DNA of 64,000 nt. It comes from Trichoplax sp. H2 (taxonomy: Eukaryota > Placozoa > Uniplacotomia > Trichoplacea). Below are positions 24,067 through 37,008 of this stretch, piece after piece (positions within the stretch are counted from its first letter, which is position 1; each line of letters begins with the position of its first letter). Where the stretch lies: positions 310,001 to 374,000 of the forward strand of contig NOWV01000018.1 in NCBI GenBank assembly GCA_003344405.1. Direction: 5' to 3'. Both the position numbers and the translations under genes were made by a program. Below the pieces are notes generated by a model. That model saw only the letters and a list, made by a program, of their open reading frames with translations. It was not told where the DNA came from and searched no databases.

Positions 24067-27000
24067 TTAAATACTTATGGCGTTGGGAATATTTTTCGGG
24101 TTCAAATGATTGTAAGCTATACGTCTGTGCTTATTTCTCTCATCAATTATTGCCGAAGCTTCCTTGAGTTCAATATTAAATCTATTGAATAAGAAAATAA
24201 CAATTTAATCTTGTTAAAATCAAATTCTAGAAATAGTACGTGAAGTATAGGTGAGAATTTGCTCCATTTATGTCATAAACTAAAGGCTATTGGATGATTA
24301 TTTGTGCTGTTATAATTCAGATTAAAATATCGATAATACCATCAAATAACTTACTGTTTTAATGCTGCTACCCCCACTGGATCATAGGTGTAATTGACCT
24401 CAAAATCGCCCAATGATTCCGTCGCACGCTGACTAAGAACCCTGGTAATTGTCATTATGCTTACAGTCATGGGTTTGTTAGGTAACTGCTTAAGGAGATC
24501 AGCTTCAGTGATGGGTGACTAAAGTTTAGGTATCAAGGATAGAGCAATTATGAGCATATTTTGATATTTCCGTAGATATACAGTATTGTAGTATTCGTAC
24601 ATCCAGCCACTAAAGTATAAAGTTTAACAAATCTTGTACCTCAGTGAATTGTAGGCTATTGTACTAATATTATACTAAATTACGTGGATTAATTAAGTCT
24701 TTAGTAAAGTAGTTTCGAGTCCAAGTAACTTACTGTACATAACTACCAAAATTACTAACGAAATAGTTATCGTCATGTTTTCTTAATCGGTACAAAAACT
24801 AAGATACTATAGTAATCCAACGATATCTAAATCACTTCTAATAACTTCAACTATAGTTTTAATATTTAATTTGTATCGATACGTACTAATAGTTTAACAA
24901 CTAACTAAATGACTTTCTATAGTAGCTATCAACACGACGATCTCTAGAATATACAAAAATATACTTTATCTCGTGGTGCTTTCCCGTTCATAAATGCTGG
25001 ATAATTAGGGGGGAAACCATATTCATCGTATTGGCCAAAGTTAACTGCTGCATGGATAGCACTGGAAGTAAATATGAATGATGTGAATGCACTAATAATT
25101 TCTTCCTGTGTTTTAAATTTGCCGTTGCCGGGTACTCCTTTAATTTCACAACCCTCAGGATAAGGTGCTACAAGTATTTCAGCAAAATTTTGCAATTCGA
25201 AATCATTGGCTATATCATTCTTATTTTTATAATGGCCATTAACAACCCCAGCAACATAATTCTTGATGCAGTTCCAAACAAGTAATCCATCATCTCGATA
25301 AGGATAATCTGGCAGTACTTTGGGATCATCCAGCTATTTAGTTGGAGAATAAAAATCAACATTAAATAATTGTAGTCCATAATACGCTAGTGGTTAGATC
25401 GAAGCGATATATAACTTATTTATAAAATCATAAATGACTTCCATGATAATCTCTTAGCTGCGTGAATTAAACTATCTCGCCGTTATAGCTATACTCGTAC
25501 CTTACGGGCTTTAATTTCTTCCGGCAGGGTACCTTCAACATCTAATCGCCACACTTTGAAATGGTGAGCGATAATATCTAATACCCCATCACGGCCAGCT
25601 GTCATAGTTGTGTCTATCCAGCCATCAGGTGCTAATAGGGATGTAATCGCTAAACTATATTTAACGATTGAAGGAGAAATGATCAGAGCACTGAATAGCA
25701 ATTTAAGTTTTAAGTTACATCGATGAATGTACAGTATTATGTATTAATTTAGTTTATAATGTTGATAGGATAATTTAGGGTATATCAGTATTGCGCTAAA
25801 TCGCATCAATTTAGGGTTCTACCTGTTGATAGCCATAAGGTAAAGGAAATGAGGTGCGATCAGACGATGCAAGGGATGAGACATGCTTAGTGTGCGATTA
25901 ACAGCCACTGCAATGGATTCAATGATCAAGTGGGTGAAGCCTGAATTTATAGTAAATTTAGATAGAATTCAATAAATTGTATACTGTACAATGTATACAT
26001 ACTAATGCAATGACTAAAATAATAATTCTAATACTATATTAAATATCGTCACAAAACAAAGCTCTGATAGTATAAAGATTGTAGATTGTAGAAAAGAACC
26101 TATCTTTACGTAAACTTTTACCTAAATGCGTGCTAGATTGATGAACCATAGCATCAGCATTGTTGTAAAACATTTTGGCTAACTTCCAGACATTTCCATC
26201 GGTCGGCAGGAAAACCTACAGTACGTGCGTCATAATTCAAATAGCGTCAAAAATTAAATTATATTATATTATTGAAATTTTAAACAGTACATTATCTTAT
26301 TAAAGAGGTAATGGTGAAGTGCCATCATGCTCTCCAACATTACTATCATTTGCTGTATTTACCGTATGGGGATATCTCTTGTCGGTAGTTGCAAACAATT
26401 GTATCGCAACGGGTGTTAATTCATCTTCTTTATTTAAGTAGAAGAGTGCATAAGGATGTACCAGCTAGGAAATATAAAGTAGCAAGCAGATGTAGAGTCT
26501 TAATTCAATATGTGTACTAGATGATTTCAAATGCTATAGAATATAATGGAGCAGATGATATTTTAGATAGAGATTTTTTAAAGTTTTGTATCACATACAT
26601 ACATAGTTCTGTATGTGGGTGATCTTTCTATAGGAAAGAGTATAGTACAACAGCTTGTTAATAACTATGAATAGCTAACCTCTTTGTCAAGCGGAACACC
26701 CGCAAGCGGTACACTATGTAGCATTGATAAATCGCAAAGGAAAATTTTATTCTTGCTGACAGCGTCATCTAAAGTGTAGCCTTCCAAGAATGGCTTAAGC
26801 ATGTCGTTCGTAACATCGAGACTAATTAATATATAGAAGGTTTTACCGTTAATTTACGTACAATCTTTAAGTAGTCTTTTAAGATTATTAAATTTGCATC
26901 TTACGCTGACGGAATTTTGGTACATAATTGCATTATAACCGGATTACAGCCTTGGGTGCGCTGTTTGGCGAAATAGCTGTCCTCATCCCATCTATATCTG

Positions 27001-28732
27001 CCCTAATAAGCAATAGATAGTAATGGGAAGGGTTAATCCATTACAAAGGATATTTTTCTGGTTTCCCTACGAATGTACAACTTCATATTGATACCAACAT
27101 GAATGAAGTTCTAATTATCAACATTAAGAGGCGACAAAACAGTATTTGTCAGTAATAGTTCAACTTCCTCTAGCATACCTGAGGAACGTCAAAGCCACAC
27201 CCTGTCTGATAGAGGTTGCTGATATCATCCACTGACTTCCAATCGCCGCTGAAAACCTTTGCTAGGTTGCCCACAATGCCTAAACTGGCTCCTGATAGTA
27301 TTAGAACATCATTCTATATCCGAATAAAATATAGGACGGCAAATAATTCTCTTAGATACACACGTATAAATATCTGAAAATTACCGCGAGAAATTCATAA
27401 TTTATTTAATCTTCTTTAATCATTAATACCTTAAATTAAAGTACATCAAATCTATTTAACTACAACATTAGTAATATGATAAGAAAGACAGTAATTTAAA
27501 ATCTCAAACGCTTTACACCTACTTGGTAGTGGTCGGTGAACATTTCTTGTTGAGGTAAATCTTTAACCTGCGGTTAGTTAATAAATAAGGGTATTAAAAA
27601 AAACTGAACAGTAAATTATCACATTGCCACGCCAACACATTTATTATATTATTAAGTAAATAACTGTTCAAATGAACAGCTCGAAGTCAAATACATTATA
27701 TAATAGTTTTATGTGTCATAACTATAAAGTAATTTCAAATGCTGTGATCGTATTTGATAGAATACAATATATAACAATGCATAATTGCACTTGTGGCGTT
27801 GCAGACAACTTGATAAAGGCATAGCTTAGCTGATTGCTTTAGCTGATTGCTTATACGATCGTTACTCAAGTAATAAGGATTTACTATGCATATCTCGACG
27901 TGATTTAGACAATGCTTATGGTAATTTCTTGCTATCTAATGAAACAATAGGTTCCATAAGCATGTAATATAATATCAATCTTCGATATCTAACTCGAATT
28001 AGATATAATTAATTACAATAGACCATAGTACATATCTGATCTTCATTTACGTCCGCTTACAAGACTGGGAAATTAAATTGAATTTATAAAAAAATTTTTA
28101 CAAATATTTAGCAGTAATGTAAAGGAATCGTGATTTTTTCTACTTTTTACGACCCCAAAATCATAAAAATTTGTCATTTGAGTTGATACTACTATTGCGT
28201 TGGCTTTTAAAAGTTGTACACCAGAAGATATTTGCTGTTATTTATTTAGTACCTGTGCAGGAACACCAGGAAATTTCCTATCAAGTACGTAGTGTGTCTG
28301 CTTTTCCTGGATTTCTTTTGCACGTTGCTGAGGTGATGCATCATTTTGGGGTAAGGAACAATCCCACTTTTGAATTTTTAAGGTAACATACTGTCTTAAC
28401 CAACGATTGATTGGGAAGTAGACTGGTGCGGGCGTACCTCCGACCTGTTCATTGACGACCCAAACACATTCACAAAACCAGTTACCACCAAATCCCCAAA
28501 TGCCACGACTGATTTCAATAAATTTAAGATCAGCTAAGCCAGATATATCGCTGACAGGGAACTTATTCGTTTGGCCTTTTTCGAATTTACCTCCAAATAT
28601 ATCATCAGTAAGGGTAATATTGCGTGATTTTTTACCGTTGACATCGATGAATGTTATATAGATACTGACATCAGTGCTAGCGCCTTTATAATCTGCAGTT
28701 TTAATGTAAATGGTGTAATCCGGGTTAGACAT
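24067..28732 (-). CDS. PLAT-domain lipoxygenase, complete, 12 exons, about 683 residues
   Basis: A non-heme iron dioxygenase expected to turn polyunsaturated fatty acids into hydroperoxides. Exons: 28253-28732, 27523-27567, 27179-27313, 26905-27002, 26680-26821, 26363-26464, 26122-26215, 25823-25940, 25501-25690, 24965-25333, 24355-24518, 24067-24181. They sum to 2052 nt with every phase agreeing. Residues 1-115 or so form the PLAT/LH2 membrane-binding beta sandwich (VWVVNEQVGG region at its end). The catalytic domain carries the paired histidines of HQSSTH (exon 7), the histidine and asparagine of HAAVNFGQYD (exon 10) and the C-terminal isoleucine of IPNAISI, so all five iron ligands are present. 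Length suits animal PLAT-lipoxygenases. No fused peroxidase-like allene oxide synthase domain is present upstream. Regio- and stereospecificity cannot be read with confidence. A dead paralogue lies at 9205-12391. Confidence 0.95.
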
Positions 28733-29399
28733 GATGAAGCTGATTCTGTGATTCCTATTTCAATGATTAACGCTGAGCTCGGGATAAGAACATTCACGTT
28801 TAACGGTAGATCAGTTATTGACCAGAGTGGCACTTGAATCGAATGACAGATCGATTGGGTTGCTCCGCCGAATCGATAATTCGTTCTGAATAAAGTTTCC
28901 AGGTAGTCCACTAGCATTTAAATACGCGTATAAAACAATAGTGTCTCTGCCACTTATCTTGTGTAGCCTGATCATTGGCTATTTCTTTTAGTAAACAAGT
29001 TTTCTAGCTAACCAATAGGTGATTTGTACCGACCTCTAATAATTAATTACTAATTATAATTGACCGTCCATGGTATTTGTTTTAATATTACAGTAATTCC
29101 ACCTTTCAATCAATGCGAATGTTTAGGTCTTTTGAAATAGAAGCACCTTGTCTTTATAATGTTATCCGGCGCCATTATGTACTTAAACAATGTAATTATT
29201 TTTTTCTCAGTTTTGTCGTCAATTTTATCGCATATCAGTGATTACTCCAGTGCATTTTAAAATCACGTTATATATAAAAATACGATTAGGCTAAATCTTA
29301 TTAAGCTATTATTGTCTATGTACAAAATTAGCTCACTTGGAAGCTGATTGCTTTTTAATGCCTTCTTGAAATTGGCTCTTTATACAATTTAAATATTAA
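28733..29399. other. Upstream region of the lipoxygenase gene
   Basis: Presumed 5' flank and promoter of the minus-strand lipoxygenase. No TATA box or other element could be named. A minus-strand frame overlapping the first exon (to 28917) is a shadow. Confidence 0.35.
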
Positions 29400-31533
29400 G
29401 CCATATTGTGTGTTGTCTGTTTGTATCATCATCGAAGACGCGAGGACTGCCACCCTCTATCATAATTACGTATTTTTCTCGTCCTTACTTTAGTTGTCGA
29501 TTTTATGTCTTATAAATGATTCTAGTATAAATTATAGAGTAAGATACTATATACTATTCAGTGTAAATGTAATTGTACGTTATGCAAATGGGAGTGAAGA
29601 TACAGAACACTACTTTGCAAAAGTAATCAATTAATTGAAATTGATCTAGCTCGAAATCGAGTCACTAAGCTGAGCTAATCTGACTCGCAAATGTGTTATT
29701 AGTCTCTGATTCCAGTATTCAGAGAACAGACTAGATCAGAAATAATTTTAATGTTCGAAATACTTCATGCATGAGGAGCTAGAATAGTTATAAAATGTTA
29801 ACGCCTTTGACATAAAAAGCTCTCGTTGTATTAAAACCTTCTTATTATGTGTACATGGAGTGTGTACGCGTCTGTGAACACCTTGCACGCAATTGTAAGA
29901 TTGTGATTAGTTAACTTTGTAAGCCCCCACTTATTGTTATTAAAGTTTTTCAAGTTCCTTACGCCATTGTTCTATGAAATTTTGAAATCTACTTTGATTC
30001 CTTCTACTGTATATAATTCAATTCCATTAAACAGAGTACGAAATGATCGATTTTTCTTTTTGCAGTAGTTTCGCTTATAGCGATCCTTTCTCCCTTTCAG
30101 TCACTGAAACTATAGCAATTATCGCCAAAAATAACCTAATTTTGTCGTTGACACTTCCCTACGCTATACTAAGCGACTCCTCTTTTCATTTAGACCTGCA
30201 ATCAAACTTTATTCTTCAAAGTTCCCATTTGTGCTTGTTGAAGTTTTCTGTTACTTCACATTTTTCGTCGCCTTTTATATTGGATTTCTTCATCAGTGGT
30301 TATTATCATCACAAAGGATATACTGGATATACAGTACTGTGCCATATTGTATGCTGTTTGTTTGTATTAACATCGAGGACACGAGGACTGCCACCCTCTA
30401 TCATAATTACGTATTTTTCTCGTCCTTACTTTAGTTGTCGATTTTATGTCTTATAAATGATTCTAGTATAAATTATAGAGTAAGATACTATATACTATTC
30501 AGTGTAAATGTAATTGTACGTTATGCAAATGGGAGTGAAGATACAGAACACTACTTTGCAAAAGTAATCAATTAATTGAAATTGATCTAGCTCGAAATCG
30601 AGTCACTAAGCTGAGCTAATCTGACTCGCAAATGTGTTATTAGTCTCTGATTCCAGTATTCAGAGAACAGACTAGATCAGAAATAATTTTAATGTTCGAA
30701 ATACTTCATGCATGAGGAGCTAGAATAGTTATAAAATGTTAACGCCTTTGACATAAAAAGCTCTCGTTGTATTAAAACCTTCTTATTATGTGTACATGGA
30801 GTGTGTACGCGTCTGTGAACACCATACACGCAATTGTTAGATTGTGATTAGTTAACTTTGTAACCCCCTACTTATTGTTATTAAAGTTTTTCAAGCTCCT
30901 TACACCATTGTTCTATAAAATTTTGAAATCTACTTTGATTCGTTCTACTGTATATAATTCAATTCCATTAAACAGAGTACGAAATGATCGATTTTTCTTT
31001 TTGCAGTAGGTTCGCTTATAGCGATCCTTTCTCCTTTTCAGCCACTGAAACTATAGCAATTATCGCCCAAAATGACCTGATCTTGGTCGTCGACACTTCC
31101 CTACGCTATACTAAGCGACTCCTCTTTTCATTTAGACCTGTAATCAAACTTTATTCTTCAAAGTTCCCATTTGTGCTTGTTGAAGTTTTCTGTTACTTGG
31201 ACGAGGAAATTGTTTGCCACTACAGCGGAAAAACATTGCTTTAATTAAGTTATTGTTCTATGGTTAGAGGAGGTGTGGCATAGTTCTTGCTACAGTACAT
31301 ATTGTACAGTACAACAAACAGTAGCATTTAAGGAGGTGTGGCATAAGTGAGTAGGAAGTGTGCTATGAGTGTCTGAAAGCTGTGAAATCTCGAACACGTG
31401 ACCATTAAGAACTCAAATGTTGGTCTTTTTCCTGCTTCCCCTTCCACATTTTTCGTCGCCTTTTATATTGGATTTCTTCATCAGTGATCCTTCTATTTTC
31501 CAATCGATGGATTACCCTAGTAAAGTTGCAGTA

Positions 31534-31790
31534 GCAATACTGCAAATGAAAAATACGGAGTTAACTGCATATTGGGTATTTCCCTTCTTCAAATAGAGCA
31601 AAATACGGGCACAATAATGTTAGCAGCCTATATAGTTTTCTCCAGTTGATTGCTTCTATTTTCTGTACTTATTATTGGCTTTGAATTCAGTCTTTATACT
31701 GTACTGTCATTAGTCAATCATGATTAATAACATTCGTATATATCCTATACCTTGGTGATATCTTGTTCTTGGTTGTTATCATCACAAAGG
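31534..31790 (-). pseudogene. Captured 5' fragment (exon 1 end plus intron) of the helical-repeat gene
   Basis: This matches 20710-20966 across about 257 bp at high identity. It includes the last about 40 bases of exon 1, its GT donor and part of the first intron(s). It is inserted between copies B and C of the tandem array. The array junctions near 30298 and 31780 reuse the same GTTATCATCACAAAGG motif, so the array seems to have arisen around this fragment. Confidence 0.8.
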
Positions 31791-32164
31791 ATATACTGGA
31801 TATACTGTGCCATATTGTATGTTGTTTGTTTGTATTAACATCGAGGACACGAGGACTGCCACCCTCTATCGTAATTACGTATTTTTCTCGTCCTTACTTT
31901 AGTTGCCGATTTTATGTCTTATAAATGATTCTAGTATAAATTATAGAGTATGATACTATATACTATTCAGTGTAAATGTACTTGTACGTTATGCAAATGG
32001 GAGTGAAGATACAGAATACTACTTCGCAAAAGTAATCTATTAATTGAAATTGAGCTAGCTCGAAATCGAGTCATTAAGCTGAGCTAAGCTGACTCGCANA
32101 TGTATTATTAGTCTGTGATTCCAGTATTCAGAGAACAGACTAGATCAGAAATAATTTTAATGTT

Positions 32165-32214
32165 NNNNNNNNNNNNNNNNNNNNNNNNNNNNNNNNNNNN
32201 NNNNNNNNNNNNNN
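32165..32214. other. Assembly gap (50 N) inside the tandem array
   Basis: A run of 50 N, with one further N at 32099. The array copy number is therefore uncertain. Confidence 0.99.
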
Positions 32215-33227
32215 TGTTTGGCACTACAGTACTGTACAGCGGAAAAACATCGCATTAATTAATAAGTTATTGTTCTACGGTTAGAGGAGGTGTGGCATAG
32301 TTATTGTTACAGTATAATACAACATAGGATGGAGGTGTGGTATGAGTGCTGAAAGCTGTGAAATCTGGAACACGTGACCATTGAGAGCTCAAATGTTGGA
32401 CTAATTTCCTGTTAGCCTTCTACTTTTTTCGTCGTCTTTATATTGGATTTCTTCATCAGTGATCCTTCTATTTTCTAATCAATGGATTACCCTTGTAAAG
32501 TTGCAGTAAATAGCGTCTAGCAGCCTACTTTTCTATAGACAATTTACTATTATCATGATTAATATTAAAACATGGTAAAGATTATGATTATAATCAGGTT
32601 AGCTATGGATTAAGTCGGCTTTTAAATAATGCCGTTTTACGCTCGAGGCTATTTTTGAGCAGCATCAGGGGTAGCGGAGTCAATGCCTGTATACAACGAT
32701 TGTAAGTGATAGTTTGAGATCGAAAAAGTACAGAAAAATACGATACAGTATTGATTTAATTATACAACTCCGTATGTCGGCTAGCGGGAGAAGGATAATG
32801 ATAGGCAATGTATAACATATATACAACTTGCTTCAATTTACAGTATTCATAGCGTATCTCATTTATATTTTGAGGGTTAACAAGTGGACATGTGTCAGGG
32901 ATTTTTTATTCCCTTCCTTCGTAGAATAGGATAATGATATCCCAATCCAATCTCGAACGTAAGAAAGGGCCAACGTACTATAGTGTATCATTATTGCAGA
33001 TACTTGTTGCATAGCATATGTATTAGTCAAAAGAGTTCAAAATTTGTTTAGTGCAATATTTAGACGAGAATAGTTTTTGTTTGCAGTGAAATTAAAATGT
33101 CAGATGGACCCATATGAATCTTCTTGCGTAGACCTGTATTGTGTCTATGGGATACATTTTATTGTTTTGCTACTTGAATCCTAGAATCACAATGAAGGTA
33201 CTCGTGATCTAGAATTGATTATAAACC

Positions 33228-33563
33228 TCACTTACTGTACTTTGAATTACTGTAACCTTTTATGACCTTTCTGCTATTAGAGTGATTAATAATCTCATAC
33301 ACTTGCAAATAATCCAAGTATCTCTTCCTAGAATAATTAGAAATGTAAACTTGAACAGTCTGTAGATATGCGAAATAAACAGCCATATTGCTATTTAAAT
33401 CAAGATTAAATATTAGTTGCGTCTCTATTATACTTCCAGTAAATGATTTTTGTTTGAGCGTGTAATAAATCTGCTGCTTTTTAATTTTCCAAAAATTATA
33501 ATCATGAACTGTTCGTGCAGAACAGCTTATTGCGGGGTTTTCGTCAACAAAAAATCTCTCCAA
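33228..33563 (-). CDS. Hypothetical 111-codon open frame, unsupported
   Basis: An open frame starting at a TTG, with many Tyr, Asn, Ser and Lys residues (e.g. YISNYSRKRYLDYL). It is longer than chance neighbours but has no ATG near its start, no recognised motif and no clear linked exons. It could be an internal exon or chance. Low confidence. Confidence 0.2.
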   Translation of the reverse strand: MERFFVDENPAISCSARTVHDYNFWKIKKQQIYYTLKQKSFTGSIIETQLIFNLDLNSNMAVYFAYLQTVQVYISNYSRKRYLDYLQVYEIINHSNSRKVIKGYSNSKYSK

Positions 33564-36500
33564 TTAGCTTGTTTACGATCTGAAGATCATAAACAATAAT
33601 TATAATTTTTGAAAACATCGATTAACCTACTGGTACATCCTTTGGATTAACAACCTAATCACACTTGGACTTGTTATTGCTAATTGTAAACAACTCTATA
33701 ATGTTGACAACGGTAGTAATACATACATTATAATCATTGTAGATTAATAGGGTAGGCTTTTAAAAATGTGATAAAATAGTGTTACCAACTATCGGTCTTT
33801 GTATCAAAGAATAATACTACTACTACTTACTGTTTATTTTCTTTTATCTTTATGGCTATGACTTGTTGCTAATATAGTTGGTCGATTGTGTTTATTTAAG
33901 TATTTAATGTTCCAGATAAGTTATGCGCAGTGATTAATCTCCAAATAAGTTCCAAGAAAAACGAGAACTTTATTTGGAAGCTTCCATCTACACAATGCTA
34001 GCTCTTTTCAATATTTTCATCTGAGGATGAGTCATACGTATGTCTTCTGATTTTATACTAAAACTACTGATTTTCTAATTTAGGCTAAAATAAACTCTAT
34101 TCATAATGTTTACGCCTTCTATTCGCTGAAACTCTCTAGTACTTGGATGAGATAATTGATTATATCAAGAGGGATGCCAGTTTTGTCAGCCCAGCTCCTG
34201 TTTCATACTAAAATAACTATCAGTAATTTTCTGTATAGACAAACGATAAAACTTTATTCTCAGATTTCTCCCCTTCTAGTTTTACATTAGATGATCTAAA
34301 CCAATTTAGTACGGCAAGGACGATAAAATCACTATCTGAACCCAAGGAAGGTAAAAAAAAACTATTACATTTCATCCTCCGAATTTGCTGCATTAACTGT
34401 CTGTAAATACTTTAATCTTCTGTATAAGCTGTAAGAAAGGTTCATTCTTTAAGCTAACGCCTAATTGTAATTATCGAAGCTAATTAGTAGAGCGAAGATC
34501 TAAGTTAGAGTTCTTAATCTGACAATATGTTTTGGCCAATAAACCAAAAAATTAACAGGTATAAATAACACTGTAATTTTAAAATTGATAGAATAATTAT
34601 CTAAATAGTTATTCAAGTTAATAACGCGCTCAAAATCTGGTCATAGACAGATAGGAATAAAATATTAGCAATTGTGTGTTGTATTACAGTTGCAATCTTG
34701 CTGCTCTTGGTTACCAGGAGCTTGATTTCATCAAGATCTGACGTAAAATATTGGCACCAAAGCAATGCAATAACTATCGGTTTATAATGTTAACACAAAT
34801 GATTATTCAAGACAGAGATATGAAATTGTGATAAAATTGCCATATTACTAATGAGCGAAATTTGACTACCTTTAACTATCAAAATCTTAAAATCATTAAA
34901 ATGTGACTTAAAAACTATAGCAAAAATCATTTTTATTCAAGACATATACGCTATCCTGAAAATACAATTGATGTCTAGTTTGTTTGGAACATAGTCAGAA
35001 TGAACCGATAATACTATGTACTAGATGTGATCCAGTTACTATTCATACAAAATGTTATGTAGCCTACAAATTCCTTTTAGAGGTCTGTAACGACGGCATT
35101 AATAGCTTTGACAGCAACTAGCTCTTCTATTTTAAGACTTTAAAGTTGAGTAAGATTTCATAGATTTTGTATCCTACCTTTATTGTCTGTTACCATATTG
35201 GCTTCTTTCGATAATTATTATTTTATAGCTACGGTAATAATGACTACATGTATCAATAAGCTTCAGGTAGATTAAATTTGACTATACGATATTGCAAACA
35301 TATGGGATAAATTTTACCCTTTGATGAGCTCTTATGACATACAGTATTGATTGATTTAGGTATTGAACAATACAAGGATTAAAATTATTTAATAAGGTAA
35401 TTCCCACCCTTTTTACTACTGTGTAAATAAACATTGTATAAATTACCGTATCGCCAAAGCCACGACGTGAAAGTGGTAAATTAACATGAAGAATAAAATT
35501 ATCAATTATAGATAGCAAATTATACGTACCGTTACTTAAAGTATGAAAGAAAACAATCTTTTACAAGCTATAGATTGTGAAAATAAATTTTAGATGGCAA
35601 TCAACGCACGAAACAATATAACTTTTCAAGATATAAAGTGTAAAGCAAGCTTATCATGATAAATATACGATTATTTTGTAATTTATCGGATTTGATCCTA
35701 CCAGAAAATTTTTTTCTTTCATATACTAATTCTATATGGATACAACTATTTTATCAATTAGTAGCAATGAGGCAATCAATTTACCAAAGTAAATACCACT
35801 TTTCGACTGGCATCAATTACATTATCGAAATCAAAATCTGATTTCTAAATGCACATGACTAGAGTTTTAAAATCTGGATGAAGACGTTATGTAAATATTA
35901 TTATATGATGATAATCGTAGCAGCATGAACCATTCTAGAAAGGACGTAGGTGCTAGGAGCTCATAATGTAGGTCCACGTTACTTAACATAAATGTGAGGA
36001 ATCAAGATTTTATTAGTACTTTAGAGGGCGATGAGTTACCAGTATGGTAGATATAGCAGTTTGTCAAATTTTAATTCTCCATAACACTATGTAAAAATGA
36101 TTACAATACAGTATGTCTGTTTCCAACACTTAAATATTGAACCTTTACGGTAATTCTTTGGTTATGTGGATTAATTAATTGGTTCATTGTTTCATTTTTT
36201 ATTAATCTGCTGAAGTTAATACTGGCATTCGTTATAAGTGAGCTATTTCACGGATTTGGTCAACTGCTGAGTGCATTTCATTCAGTATCCTTATAAATTG
36301 TATCTATTATGGGTCTGAAGCGAGGACTTTAGCAGGAGATACGCAACATTAGTTAGGCTAGAATTGTTACCGGACCATCGTTATTACTTGCATAATTTTA
36401 CAGGTATGTATAGCTAAAGCTTCGTTTCTTTTGGGTTATTTGAAGTCTTAAGCATAGGAATGAAAAGACTTGTGATACACTATATGTGAATGGAGTAGTC

Positions 36501-37008
36501 AAATCTTAGCTTTAGCTGTGCAAAATTGTAGCTGATTAGAAATAAAATTTATTTATATAATACAATAGATCGATCAATAATAAACTCCGCAATTTGTCTC
36601 CAGAATCTATTTATCATAAGCAATAAACGGGATTGAAACGAGTCATTAATTTTTTTCAGAGGTATCCAGAATAAGCTGCATAATCATACATTTAAAAAGA
36701 TAAATAGATAAAATTAGTTATGTATTGCCCATATTAATTTATGTTGCTTCTTACAGTACTGATATATTTAACCCAGTCTTGTAGATACGTATGTTGTGAC
36801 TTTAATGTTGTAACAGATACATTATCAAATACAAAATATTGGCAATGATGGTACGCATTACTGATTGTGGCTCTGATAATGATGAATGGTAGATAGCATC
36901 ACAAATTTTTATTAAATTGCAATATCAATAAAATTAAAGCTTATAAATAATAAATTACTATCATAGTACTGGTAGTTTAAGAACATCAATGTGCCTAGTT
37001 AAAAAATT
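33564..37008. other. Long AT-rich stretch without recognised genes
   Basis: Short frames only (for instance minus 35282-35518). I see no splice-linked coding pattern, RNA gene or clear repeat. It could hold exons of fast-evolving genes that I cannot recognise. Confidence 0.4.

Larger units (their letters stand above)
29400..32512. repeat. Tandem array of about 0.9-1.2 kb units, three copies, with sequence gap
   Basis: Copy A runs about 29400-30340, copy B about 30340-31530, copy C about 31805-32512. Each begins near GCCATATTGT, then CGAGGACTGCCACCCTCTAT, and continues nearly identically (e.g. ATGCAAATGGGAGTGAAGAT at about 29583, 30522 and 31991). Copies B and C share a 3' end with AGAGGAGGTGTGGCATAG; A and B share a block around TTCGCTTATAGCGATCC (30068, 31009). 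The A-B period is about 941 bp. Copy C holds the N run. ORFs within it (e.g. 30043-30456) differ between copies by shifts and look non-coding. High identity suggests recent expansion; it could be a non-autonomous mobile element or local satellite. Confidence 0.85.

Noticed and set aside
26280-26362. Longer form of lipoxygenase exon 6
   Set aside because: The frame stays open past the donor at 26362 but runs into a stop, and ending at ACG before GTAAAT gives the family-typical join into VFLPTDG.
28171-28661. Plus-strand ORFs opposite the PLAT exon
   Set aside because: Antisense shadows of the lipoxygenase first exon.
28654-28917. 87-codon minus-strand ORF at the lipoxygenase start
   Set aside because: Overlaps the well-supported first exon in another frame; a shadow.
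30043-30456. 137-codon plus-strand ORF in the tandem array
   Set aside because: The equivalent frame in the other copies is shifted and truncated, and there is no motif; treated as repeat sequence.
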